Assembly (NCBI GenBank): GCA_017849395.1
Contig: JAFIHO010000201.1
Span: 1 to 17,309 of the forward strand
Direction: 5' to 3'
Length of the DNA: 17,309 bases
Origin: Hyphomicrobiales bacterium
Lineage (GTDB): Bacteria; Pseudomonadota; Alphaproteobacteria; Micropepsales; Micropepsaceae
The position numbers and the translations under genes are program-made. This document shows, piece by piece, positions 8,509-15,196 of this stretch (the first letter of the stretch is position 1; each line of letters opens with the position of its first letter). Under the pieces are notes generated by a model. The model was not told where the DNA came from, ran no database searches, and worked only from the letters and a program-made list of their open reading frames with translations.

Positions 8509-8538
8509 TTTAAAGAATGTTGACGGCCACCGCGTCAA
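8509..8538 (-). promoter_or_regulatory. Candidate sigma-70-type promoter for the transglycosylase gene
   Basis: On the minus strand TTGACG (8538-8533, 5 of 6 consensus) is followed after 18 bases by TTTAAA (8514-8509, 4 of 6). Transcription would begin near 8502, about 50 bases before the chosen ATG at 8454. It begins 4 bases after the terminator-like hairpin of the upstream quinohemoprotein gene, so the two elements appear to mark a transcription unit boundary. Prediction by eye only. Confidence 0.5.
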
Positions 8539-8542
8539 GAAC

Positions 8543-8576
8543 GAAACCCGGCTGAACAAATGTTCCGCCGGGTTTC
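8543..8576 (-). terminator. Strong hairpin after the quinohemoprotein gene
   Basis: GAAACCCGGC (8543-8552) pairs perfectly with GCCGGGTTTC (8567-8576). After a single T/C mismatch, GAAC (8554-8557) pairs with GTTC (8562-8565) around an AAAT loop. The full arm is thus 10+4 bp. It lies 30 bp past the dehydrogenase stop. Read on the minus strand the stem ends in TTTCGTTCTT, a modest U-rich tail, consistent with an intrinsic terminator. Confidence 0.7.
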
Positions 8577-8606
8577 AATCGAAAAATCCATCAATTACGC
8601 GGTTTT

Positions 8607-10739
8607 TCAGTCCTCAAGCGCAAACACATAAAGCGCCTGTCCATTCAGAGGACGATGAACTTCCGGTAACATCGTCGTCGGTTTCGCTTGCGGACTGCCG
8701 CCGCCAAGACCGGTCGGTACAGCAACATACTGTTTGCCATCGACGGCGAAGCTGACGGGATAGCCTTGCACCGTCGTGCCAAGACGCGTGGTCCACACCG
8801 TCTTGCCGTTGCGAACGTCGACAGCGCGGAATACGCGATCGAAGTCACCGATGAAGGCTAGATTGCCGCCCGTGCTGAGCACACCCGTCAGAAAGGGCGC
8901 GCGCTGTTGCCAGCTCCATACCGGCTGCAACGTCTTCGCATTATAGGCGGACAGGCGGCCCATATTGCCATCCGTGCCGGGCATCTCGAAATAAAGCTGC
9001 GAACCCGAACTCTGCATCAGCACGCAGCTTTGCGACAGCGGCAGCACGATCAGATCGGTGGGTTGGTGATAGGAGGTGGCGGGCCAGTCATGGCCGCCTT
9101 CCGGCCCCGGGCAGGATGACAGTTCATCTTCCACCTTCTGGTCGATGATGTCCTTGCGATAGGTGGGAATGCCGGCTTTCGGATCGATGCTGGTATAGAC
9201 ATTCTGGAACACGGTCTCGACCGAGCCCAGATATTTTCCGCTGATGCGGTCCAGCTTCCACAGCACGCCGGTCTTGCCGATGGTGAGAAGCGATTTTTCG
9301 GCGCCATGATCGACCAGCACACGCTCGAACACCTCGTCCAGGTCGAGCGACTCGCCCGGCGCGTGGCTGTAATGCCATTTCAATTTTCCCGTATCGGGAT
9401 CAAGCGCGAGCGTGGCGTTGGCGTAGAGCGTCGCGCCATCACCCGAACCGCGCAGATCGCGCCGCCAGGGCTTTGCCTGCGCAGTACCCCAATAAGTCGT
9501 GTTGGAATCGGGATCATAGGTGCCCGCGATCCAGGTTTCCGCGCCCGCGCGCTGGGCATCGGGCAGATCGCCCCAGGTGTCGCCGCCGGGCGTGCCTTTC
9601 AGCGCCACGGTGGTGAATTTCCATAATTGCTTGCCCGTGTTCGCGTCATAGGCGCTGATGAAGCAGTGATCCTTTGCCGGGCGGCGGCCGCAGCCGGTCA
9701 AACCCGACAGAACCTTGCCGTTGATAATGATGACGCCGCCCGTGTTGGAATGTGTGGCGTCGGCGATCTCCGTGGTCCAAACGATCTTTCCGGTGCGGGC
9801 GTCCAGCGCATAGAGCTTGGCGTCGATGCTGTTGAAATACACCTTGTCACCATAGACGCCGATGCTGCGCATGGCGCCATAGGCGCGGACAGGTGCGGGA
9901 CCGACCCGGTTCTCCCACAGAAGTTCCCCGGTTTTCGCATTCAGCGCCTGAATGGTGTTTCCGGTGTTGCTGAGGAACATGATGCCGTCATGGATGATCG
10001 GCGTGATCTCGCTGGCGCCGCCTTCATTCATCGCCCAGACCCATTTGAGCGACAGATGCTTCACATTGTCGGGCGTGATCTGATTGAGCGGACTGTAGCT
10101 CCAGCCCTGATAATTGCGCCGCGCCATCAGCCAGTCGCCATCGGCGGGATGACGCATCATCGCATCGGTGACCGGCGTGTAGTTCCTGATATTGCCTTCC
10201 ATGGTGAGGGTGAAAGGGCGCACCGGGAAATAGGTCGTCTGGAATGCGTCCGCCGGTGCCGAATCGTCGCTGGCGCGCGTGATGCCCCTCGAACGGGCGA
10301 TGGCTTCCGGAATAACGCCATTGGCGATGCTGCCGATGCGGACCCCGCCCGCGCCGGTGAAGGCCGTATTGCTGCCCTTTGCGCCATTGGCCTTCAGAAT
10401 AAAGGCGGTGATGTCGGCATAGGTCCTGTTGTCCAGCGAGCCGCCCCGGCCATAGGGCATGGAGGCGCGGATGAAATTGAAAAGATCGGCGGCGCTGCGC
10501 GATCCCCAGGTGCGCATGAAATTCGGGCCGGCGAGCGGCAGCGCCTCGTCCGCGCCTGCGAGGTTGGGCTGGTGGCAGGCGGCGCAGTTGCCGTTATAGG
10601 CATTCTGGCCCGCATCGGCCTGCGCCTCGGTGAAGGGTCCTGTCGCATTCTGAGCTACGGCGTCGCCCCACAAGCCCAGCGCGCCCGCCGCCGCCACCGC
10701 GATGGCAAGTGTCATCACGCGTCCTGGTATATGCGCCAT
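8607..10739 (-). CDS. Secreted quinohemoprotein: N-terminal cytochrome c plus PQQ beta-propeller dehydrogenase
   Basis: A 710-residue periplasmic oxidoreductase expected to oxidise an alcohol or polyol and pass electrons from PQQ to its own haem. A signal peptide (1-29, AVA|Q) precedes a cytochrome c domain (about 36-120) with CAACH at 52-56 and a likely axial Met94 in ASMPYGRGG. An eight-bladed propeller (about 205-710) follows, with repeated LDARTGKIVW-type blade motifs. The catalytic Asp is best placed at Asp466 in PGESLDLDEV, with a second Asp at 468. Haem-first order is opposite to ordinary quinohaemoprotein alcohol dehydrogenases; I recall polyvinyl-alcohol dehydrogenases having it. The vicinal Cys-Cys of methanol dehydrogenases is absent. 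At the usual metal ligands, Asn appears as Gln421, and Glu is missing in a loop with Cys350 and Cys359. Start ATG 10739 has GAGGGG upstream. A paralogue lies at the right edge. Substrate unknown. Confidence 0.9.
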   Translation of the reverse strand: MAHIPGRVMTLAIAVAAAGALGLWGDAVAQNATGPFTEAQADAGQNAYNGNCAACHQPNLAGADEALPLAGPNFMRTWGSRSAADLFNFIRASMPYGRGGSLDNRTYADITAFILKANGAKGSNTAFTGAGGVRIGSIANGVIPEAIARSRGITRASDDSAPADAFQTTYFPVRPFTLTMEGNIRNYTPVTDAMMRHPADGDWLMARRNYQGWSYSPLNQITPDNVKHLSLKWVWAMNEGGASEITPIIHDGIMFLSNTGNTIQALNAKTGELLWENRVGPAPVRAYGAMRSIGVYGDKVYFNSIDAKLYALDARTGKIVWTTEIADATHSNTGGVIIINGKVLSGLTGCGRRPAKDHCFISAYDANTGKQLWKFTTVALKGTPGGDTWGDLPDAQRAGAETWIAGTYDPDSNTTYWGTAQAKPWRRDLRGSGDGATLYANATLALDPDTGKLKWHYSHAPGESLDLDEVFERVLVDHGAEKSLLTIGKTGVLWKLDRISGKYLGSVETVFQNVYTSIDPKAGIPTYRKDIIDQKVEDELSSCPGPEGGHDWPATSYHQPTDLIVLPLSQSCVLMQSSGSQLYFEMPGTDGNMGRLSAYNAKTLQPVWSWQQRAPFLTGVLSTGGNLAFIGDFDRVFRAVDVRNGKTVWTTRLGTTVQGYPVSFAVDGKQYVAVPTGLGGGSPQAKPTTMLPEVHRPLNGQALYVFALED

Positions 10740-10763
10740 GGGCCCCTCTTCACGGTCTTTATC

Positions 10764-10780
10764 GCGGCAGTGCCTGCCGC
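10764..10780. other. Inverted repeat in the quinohemoprotein leader
   Basis: GCGGCAG and CTGCCGC flank a 3-base loop, a perfect 7-bp inverted repeat 25-41 bp before the dehydrogenase ATG. It could be an operator or a leader hairpin. The 216-bp divergent gap (10740-10955) otherwise shows only a weak promoter-like pair and no other gene. Confidence 0.35.
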
Positions 10781-10786
10781 CTGTTT

Positions 10787-10815
10787 GTTATCGGGACAGT
10801 TCCGTCCTTAAGCAA
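10787..10815 (-). promoter_or_regulatory. Weak candidate promoter for the quinohemoprotein gene
   Basis: On the minus strand TTGCTT (10815-10810) and GATAAC (10792-10787) are 17 bases apart, and the predicted start site would fall at the inverted repeat just downstream. Both boxes match the consensus poorly (3 and 4 of 6), so this is only a candidate. Confidence 0.25.
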
Positions 10816-10973
10816 AATATGCGTGGGAGGGGCTGGCAAAGGCAAGCGCCGCGCATCTGCTGCGATGCAGAATTCGCGGCAGCCGGGCGGGGAAGTTAAG
10901 GTTGAAACCAGCCCGGCATTGAGTACCGCGCCAATCGCGGCCAGGCTTTCGGTGAGTGATGGCGGGGGCTTTC

Positions 10974-11138
10974 ATGCGCGGGGTCATTGGGCTTTTGGTC
11001 TTCGCCGCAACGATTGTGCCCGCGCTCGCGGCGGTGAACAGTGCGGCTTCGCCGCAACTGGGCGTCGAAACGACAGGCCTTGCCGTGGCGATGATCGCCG
11101 GGCTGGCGCTTTTCCTGTTTCGCCGCCGCGCGATCTAG
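10974..11138 (+). CDS. Secreted or membrane mini-protein of unknown function (54 aa)
   Basis: A 54-residue protein with two hydrophobic segments. The first, MRGVIGLLVFAATIVPALAA, is a good signal peptide with a likely cut after residue 20. After a 15-residue polar stretch (VNSAASPQLGVETTG) a second helix (LAVAMIAGLALFLF) ends in Arg-Arg-Arg-Ala-Ile. The helix-plus-basic C-terminus resembles surface-sorting tails such as PEP-CTERM. However, the diagnostic VPEP is absent and almost no mature domain exists. The ATG at 10974 is preceded by GGGGG at good spacing; GTG 10956 and ATG 10959 are in-frame alternatives that would spoil the signal peptide. The TAG stop overlaps the stop of the convergent OGT-like gene on a CTAG palindrome (11135-11138). 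No family recognised. It is probably real because the coding fits a signal peptide so well. Confidence 0.6.
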   Translation: MRGVIGLLVFAATIVPALAAVNSAASPQLGVETTGLAVAMIAGLALFLFRRRAI

Positions 11139-13720
11139 ATCGCGAAACTGCGGGGCGGTTCGCCGCGCCGGCAGATGTCCCACATGGTGCTGTAGGCCGC
11201 TTCGATGTTGCGCCGGAACAGGCTGGTATTGAACAGCGGACAGGTCAGCCGGTTCTGCGCCAGCTTGTGCCGGATCATCTTCAACTGGGCGGCATCGCGG
11301 GCCAGCGCGACCGCGCGGGCTTCATAGTCGGCCATGTTTTCGGTGATGAGCTCCGGAAGGCCTGCCGCGGTCAGCAGGCTGGCAGCCACCCGGCCCGGAA
11401 ATGCGGTGCCGCGGCAGGTCAACAATGGCAGACCCGCCCACAGCGCGTCGCTGGCCGTGGTGTGGGCATTGTAGGGCAGCGAATCCAGGAACAGATCGGC
11501 CAGCCTGAGACGCGCCAGATGCTGCGCCACCGGCAGACCCGGTGCGAAAATCAGCCGGTCCGGCTCTATGCCCTGCGCCGCCGCCGCGCGCCGGAGATTT
11601 TCCAGTGGCCCGCTACCGCTTTGCCACAGCCACAACACGCTGCCGGGCACATTCCCGAGAATGCGCATCCAGGCGGCGAAGGTCTGAGGCGTAAGCTTGT
11701 AGCTCTGGTTGAAGTTGCAGAACACAAAGGCGTCGGGAGGCAGCCCCGCCTCCGTACGGCTGGGGACCTTGTCAGCGATCGCCTTTTTGGAATCATTGAC
11801 CTGATAGGAGTCCGGAAGCCAGACGATTTTTTCGGCGTAGAACTGCGCTTCGTCCTCGGGGATCACGATGCGATCGGCCAGGATGTAATCCATATACTCC
11901 GCCCCCAGGGTCGCAGGGAAGCCGAGATAATTCACCTGTACCGGAGCGGGGCGATGCGCGAAGACGCCCATGCGCTGATCGCCGAAATAGCCGTTGAGAT
12001 TGACGAGGATGTCGACATCTTCCTTCGCGATGGCCCGGGCAGCTTCTTCGTCCGACAGTTGCGCGATGTCGATGAACCGCCCGAACGCGGCCGCGAGACG
12101 GCGGCGCATCGGACCGTCATTGTGCCAGCCGCTGTCAAAGGCGACGATCTCGAAACGGTCGCGGTCGTGTTGCTCGTACAGACCCGCCATCAGTTGCGCG
12201 GTCGCCTGGTCGCGGAATTCGCCGGAGACATAGCCGATCCGGATGCGATCGCGGCCAGTTCCAGCCTCAGACCGCAAGGGGGGCATGGCGGGATAGATGT
12301 CGCGCGCGAAAATCTCCGAACAGGTCCGCAGGTCGGCAGGCGACTGGGACATGGCCTGATAGCCAAAGGGGCGCATCACACGCTTGCCCGCGCGAATGGC
12401 CTGGTCGATCAGCGCGCACTGCTCTTCATAGCCATTCCAGTCGCAGACCTGCATCTTCATGTGCAGCAACTCGCCGCGCGCATAAGGACGCTCCGGCTCC
12501 AGCGCCAGCACCTTCTCGCGATCCGCCAGCGCGGGTTCGTAGCGGCCAAGATCGTCCCAGTTGACGATGGCGCGGTTGGATAGCGCTTCGATATTGCCCG
12601 GATCGAGCGTCAGCGCCTTGTCGAAACTTTCCAGCGCCGCATCGAACTGCTTCAGCGCCCGCAGCACGCTGCCACGACCATTCCAGGCGGCGGAACGGTC
12701 CGGCACGATGGCGAGAGCGCGATCATAGGCTTCCAGCGCTTCCTTGTAGTGGCGACGGTCGAACAACAGGCCCGCGCGATTGATATGCGCATCGGCAAGT
12801 TCGGGCTTCATCGCCGCCGCTTGGTCGAAAGCCGTCAGCGCTTCGTCCACGCGACCAAGATTCCACAAGGCCACACCGCGGTCGTTGATGGCCTCCGCAT
12901 GGGTGGGATTGATCGCCAGCACGCGGTCGTAGGCGGCCAGCGCCTCCTCATAGCGGCCGAGCGCGGCCAGCGCGCCGCCGCGGCTGAAATGCGCCAGCGT
13001 GAATCCGGGGCTCACCGCCAGCGCCGCATCGAAGCCCTTGAGGGCGTCTTCATGGCGGCGCATGTCCGAAAGCGTGACGGCACGATTGTAGAGCGCTCCA
13101 CCCAGGCGCGGATCGATGCCAAGCGCGCGGTCGTAACTGGCCAGCGCCTCTGCATGGCGGCCCAGCGCACGCAACGCGTTGCCACGATTGTCGAGCGCCC
13201 CGATCATGCGCGGGTTCAGCGCCAGCGCGCGGTCGAAGCTCGCCACTGCCTCTTCATAGCGCCCCATCTCCGACAACAGGGTGCCGCGATTATACAGGGC
13301 CTCAACATGGTTGGGCCGGAAGCGCAGCGCCCGGTCATAGGCTGCAAGCGCCTCGTCATTGCGCTTCATATCGGTCAGGAGCACAGCGCGGTTGAAATGC
13401 GCCTCGACGAAATCCTGCTTGATGGCCAGCGCCTTGTCGTAGCTTTTCAGCGCCTCTTCCGTCCGGCCGCAGCGCTGCAGCACCAGGCCGTAATTGAGGA
13501 AGGCGCCGAAATCCTTGGGATTGGCCTTGAGCGCGCCGGCGATGAGGGTGATGGCTTCTTCATTGCGGCCCTGCTGGGAACGCAGGACGCCCAGCAGATG
13601 CTGCCCCCCGGCATTGAAGGGATCGACCTGCAGCAACTCCATGTAAAGCCGTTCGGCTTCCGCCAATTGTCCGCGCTGATGCATACTGGCGGCTTGCTGG
13701 AACAGGGATTGCAGATTCAT
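11135..13720 (-). CDS. TPR-repeat SPINDLY-type glycosyltransferase (GT41, O-GlcNAc transferase-like)
   Basis: An 861-residue protein made of about 12 consecutive 34-residue TPRs (1-410) and a C-terminal GT41 catalytic region (about 490-860). In eukaryotes this family puts GlcNAc or fucose on Ser/Thr of proteins; in bacteria the acceptors are mostly unknown. Catalytic-region landmarks are RIRIGYVSGEF, ILVNLNGYFGDQRMGVF, APVQVNYLGFPATLGAEYMDYI, Lys675 in FNQSYKLTP, and NAHTTASDALWAG (His753, Asp758), which fit the nucleotide-sugar site. Where metazoan OGT has a His-rich HPTSH segment, this protein has Gln505-Ala-Thr-Ala-Gln509. I recall the Gln form in other alphaproteobacteria. No signal peptide: cytoplasmic. 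The frame opens upstream to a GTG at 13822, but that extension is basic and overlaps the Nudix gene, so ATG 13720 (MNLQSLFQQAASMHQRGQ) is preferred despite a poor Shine-Dalgarno. Starts 40 bp after the Nudix stop. Confidence 0.9.
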   Translation of the reverse strand: MNLQSLFQQAASMHQRGQLAEAERLYMELLQVDPFNAGGQHLLGVLRSQQGRNEEAITLIAGALKANPKDFGAFLNYGLVLQRCGRTEEALKSYDKALAIKQDFVEAHFNRAVLLTDMKRNDEALAAYDRALRFRPNHVEALYNRGTLLSEMGRYEEAVASFDRALALNPRMIGALDNRGNALRALGRHAEALASYDRALGIDPRLGGALYNRAVTLSDMRRHEDALKGFDAALAVSPGFTLAHFSRGGALAALGRYEEALAAYDRVLAINPTHAEAINDRGVALWNLGRVDEALTAFDQAAAMKPELADAHINRAGLLFDRRHYKEALEAYDRALAIVPDRSAAWNGRGSVLRALKQFDAALESFDKALTLDPGNIEALSNRAIVNWDDLGRYEPALADREKVLALEPERPYARGELLHMKMQVCDWNGYEEQCALIDQAIRAGKRVMRPFGYQAMSQSPADLRTCSEIFARDIYPAMPPLRSEAGTGRDRIRIGYVSGEFRDQATAQLMAGLYEQHDRDRFEIVAFDSGWHNDGPMRRRLAAAFGRFIDIAQLSDEEAARAIAKEDVDILVNLNGYFGDQRMGVFAHRPAPVQVNYLGFPATLGAEYMDYILADRIVIPEDEAQFYAEKIVWLPDSYQVNDSKKAIADKVPSRTEAGLPPDAFVFCNFNQSYKLTPQTFAAWMRILGNVPGSVLWLWQSGSGPLENLRRAAAAQGIEPDRLIFAPGLPVAQHLARLRLADLFLDSLPYNAHTTASDALWAGLPLLTCRGTAFPGRVAASLLTAAGLPELITENMADYEARAVALARDAAQLKMIRHKLAQNRLTCPLFNTSLFRRNIEAAYSTMWDICRRGEPPRSFAI
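12490..13720 (-). repeat. Coding tandem repeat: 12 TPR units of 102 bp
   Basis: The N-terminal half of the OGT-like gene is an unbroken series of 34-codon units of the type NRGxxLxxLGRxEEALxxYDRALAxxP, each 102 bp. Units 3 to 11 are the most regular. The DNA copies are diverged enough that they are protein repeats rather than a recent DNA expansion. Confidence 0.8.
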
Positions 13721-13760
13721 CGGCGGGCGGCTTCGCGGAAGGAGACGGGGCCGGAACCTA

Positions 13761-14204
13761 TCAGGAGGAACGGCTTTTGCGAAACTCCCGAATGATCTGA
13801 CCGAGCGTGTTTTCACTGACACGCCGGGCAGCCTTTTCGGCAGGCAGCCATATCTGGTCGCGTTTGCCCATTTCCGGCCAGTCCTGCTCCTGGCGCGTCA
13901 CCTTGAGCGCGAAGATGTCGACCGTGCAGGGCAGCGCGCCAGTCTTGCGTTCCTTGAGATAGCTATAGCTGGCGAAAGGCTCCGGCGCGATTTCGCCCAG
14001 CACCCCGGCTTCTTCTCGCGCCTCATGTGCGGCGGATTGCGCCAGGGTCAGGCCCGGAATGGGCCAGCCCTTGGGCAGTATCCAACGGCGGGTGCGCAGG
14101 GAGGTGATGAGCAGGATCTCCAGCGACGGGACGCGGCGCCAGCACAGGGCCGCAACCTGCTGGCCTTCCTCCAGATCGTCTGCCTGTCCGCGCCCGGGGC
14201 TCAT
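13761..14204 (-). CDS. Nudix hydrolase, DIPP-like
   Basis: A 147-residue Nudix protein. The Nudix box lies at 46-68: GWPIPGLTLAQSAAHEAREE then AGV, with Glu61, Glu64 and Glu65 as the metal-binding core. Relative to the textbook box, the first Glu is Leu52 and the Arg is His60. Motifs of the form RWxxPKGWPxxG are usual in alphaproteobacterial relatives of diphosphoinositol-polyphosphate/diadenosine-polyphosphate hydrolases, so this is probably not loss of function. The frame runs upstream to 14438, but the true start is the ATG at 14204: it overlaps the PiT stop as ATGA (14201-14204), and the upstream extension is His/Arg/Gly-rich antisense-like sequence. No signal peptide: cytoplasmic. Coupling to PiT and DUF47 suggests a substrate linked to phosphate metabolism, such as an Ap4A-like or inositol-pyrophosphate-like compound; this is inference. 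Confidence 0.88.
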   Translation of the reverse strand: MSPGRGQADDLEEGQQVAALCWRRVPSLEILLITSLRTRRWILPKGWPIPGLTLAQSAAHEAREEAGVLGEIAPEPFASYSYLKERKTGALPCTVDIFALKVTRQEQDWPEMGKRDQIWLPAEKAARRVSENTLGQIIREFRKSRSS

Positions 14205-15193
14205 TGCATGCCCAAAGCTCCACCCAGGAAATAGAACACCGCGCCAATCAGCGCGGCTGCGGGCATGGTGACCACCCAGGCGACGACAATGTCCTGCGCC
14301 ACATTCCAGCGTACCGCCGAAGCCCGGCGCGCCGCGCCCACGCCGATAATGGCGCCGGTGATGGTGTGGGTGGTGGAGACCGGGATGCCCATATAGGTCG
14401 CCATGAAAAGCGTGATGGAACCGGCTGTTTCCGCACATACGCCCTGGAGCGGCGTCAGCCGGGTGATTCGCGATCCCATCGTACGCACGATCCGCCAGCC
14501 GCCGAACAATGTACCCAGCGCCATCGCCGACTGGCAGCTCAGGACCACCCAGAAGGGCACATGGAACGCCCCCTTTTCCATGTCATGGGCGAACAGCAGG
14601 GCCGCGATGATGCCCATGGTTTTCTGCGCGTCGTTGCCGCCATGGCCCAGCGAATAGGCCGAGGCCGACAGGAACTGGATATGTCGGAACAGATTGTCCA
14701 CCCGGAAGGGCGCCACCTTCACAAAGGACCAGGACACGATGAGCACCAGCAGCAGCGCCAGCATAAAGCCCGTGGCAGGCGACAGCACGATCGCCATCGC
14801 GGTCTTGCCAAGGCCGGACCACACCACGGCGCTCCAGCCCGCCTTGGCGACACCCGCGCCGACAAGGCCGCCGATCAGCGCATGGCTGGAGGAGGAGGGA
14901 ATTCCCGCCAGCCAGGTGACCACATTCCATATAATCGCGCCCATCAGCGCGCCGAAGATCACCTGGTCGCTGATGATGGCGGGCGCGACGATGCCTGTGC
15001 CGATGGTGGCGGCGACATGGAGGCCGAATACGAGGAACGCGATAAAATTGAAGAACGCCGCCCAGGCCACCGCATAGCGTGGCGACAGCACGCGGGTCGA
15101 GACGATGGTGGCAATGGAGTTCGCCGCATCATGCAGGCCGTTCAGGAAATCGAACAGCAAGGCCACGACGATCAGGATGACGAGCAGGGTCAA
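14201..15193 (-). CDS. pit: PiT-family low-affinity inorganic phosphate transporter
   Basis: A 330-residue inner-membrane carrier that imports phosphate (or metal-phosphate) with a cation. Both duplicated PiT signatures are present: NGLHDAANSIAT at 18-29 and LGHGGNDAQKTM at 182-193. The typical GIPVSTTHTITGAIIGVG helix is near 280. About ten hydrophobic segments are visible. The start is a TTG at 15193, 3 bp after the DUF47 stop; no in-frame ATG or GTG lies between. The N-terminus MTLLVILIVVALLFDFLNG matches relatives, so the rare start codon appears real. Upstream AGG is a weak ribosome site and coupling from DUF47 probably helps. The stop overlaps the Nudix start by 4 bp. DUF47-PiT pairs are a standard arrangement. 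Confidence 0.95.
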   Translation of the reverse strand: MTLLVILIVVALLFDFLNGLHDAANSIATIVSTRVLSPRYAVAWAAFFNFIAFLVFGLHVAATIGTGIVAPAIISDQVIFGALMGAIIWNVVTWLAGIPSSSSHALIGGLVGAGVAKAGWSAVVWSGLGKTAMAIVLSPATGFMLALLLVLIVSWSFVKVAPFRVDNLFRHIQFLSASAYSLGHGGNDAQKTMGIIAALLFAHDMEKGAFHVPFWVVLSCQSAMALGTLFGGWRIVRTMGSRITRLTPLQGVCAETAGSITLFMATYMGIPVSTTHTITGAIIGVGAARRASAVRWNVAQDIVVAWVVTMPAAALIGAVFYFLGGALGMQ

Positions 15194-15196
15194 GTG

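Noticed and set aside
10974..11138. PEP-CTERM sorting protein
   Set aside because: The VPEP-type motif is absent, there is no mature domain, and no exosortase is in the window; only the helix-plus-Arg end is similar.
10709..12583. Very long open frame on the + strand across the dehydrogenase start and the OGT-like gene
   Set aside because: It is antisense to the strongly supported TPR/GT41 gene, its translation has no recognisable domain and is rich in Arg/Gly/His, and GC-rich genes routinely leave such open antisense frames.
12490..13720. CRISPR-like or satellite repeat
   Set aside because: The 102-bp periodicity is fully explained by tandem TPR codons with diverged DNA copies and no spacer structure.
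13721..13822. N-terminal extension of the OGT-like protein from a GTG
   Set aside because: It overlaps the Nudix gene, is basic and Pro/Arg-rich, and the first TPR begins right after the ATG at 13720.
14205..14438. N-terminal extension of the Nudix protein
   Set aside because: It overlaps the PiT coding sequence and encodes a low-complexity His/Arg/Gly stretch; the ATGA junction at 14201-14204 gives a natural start.
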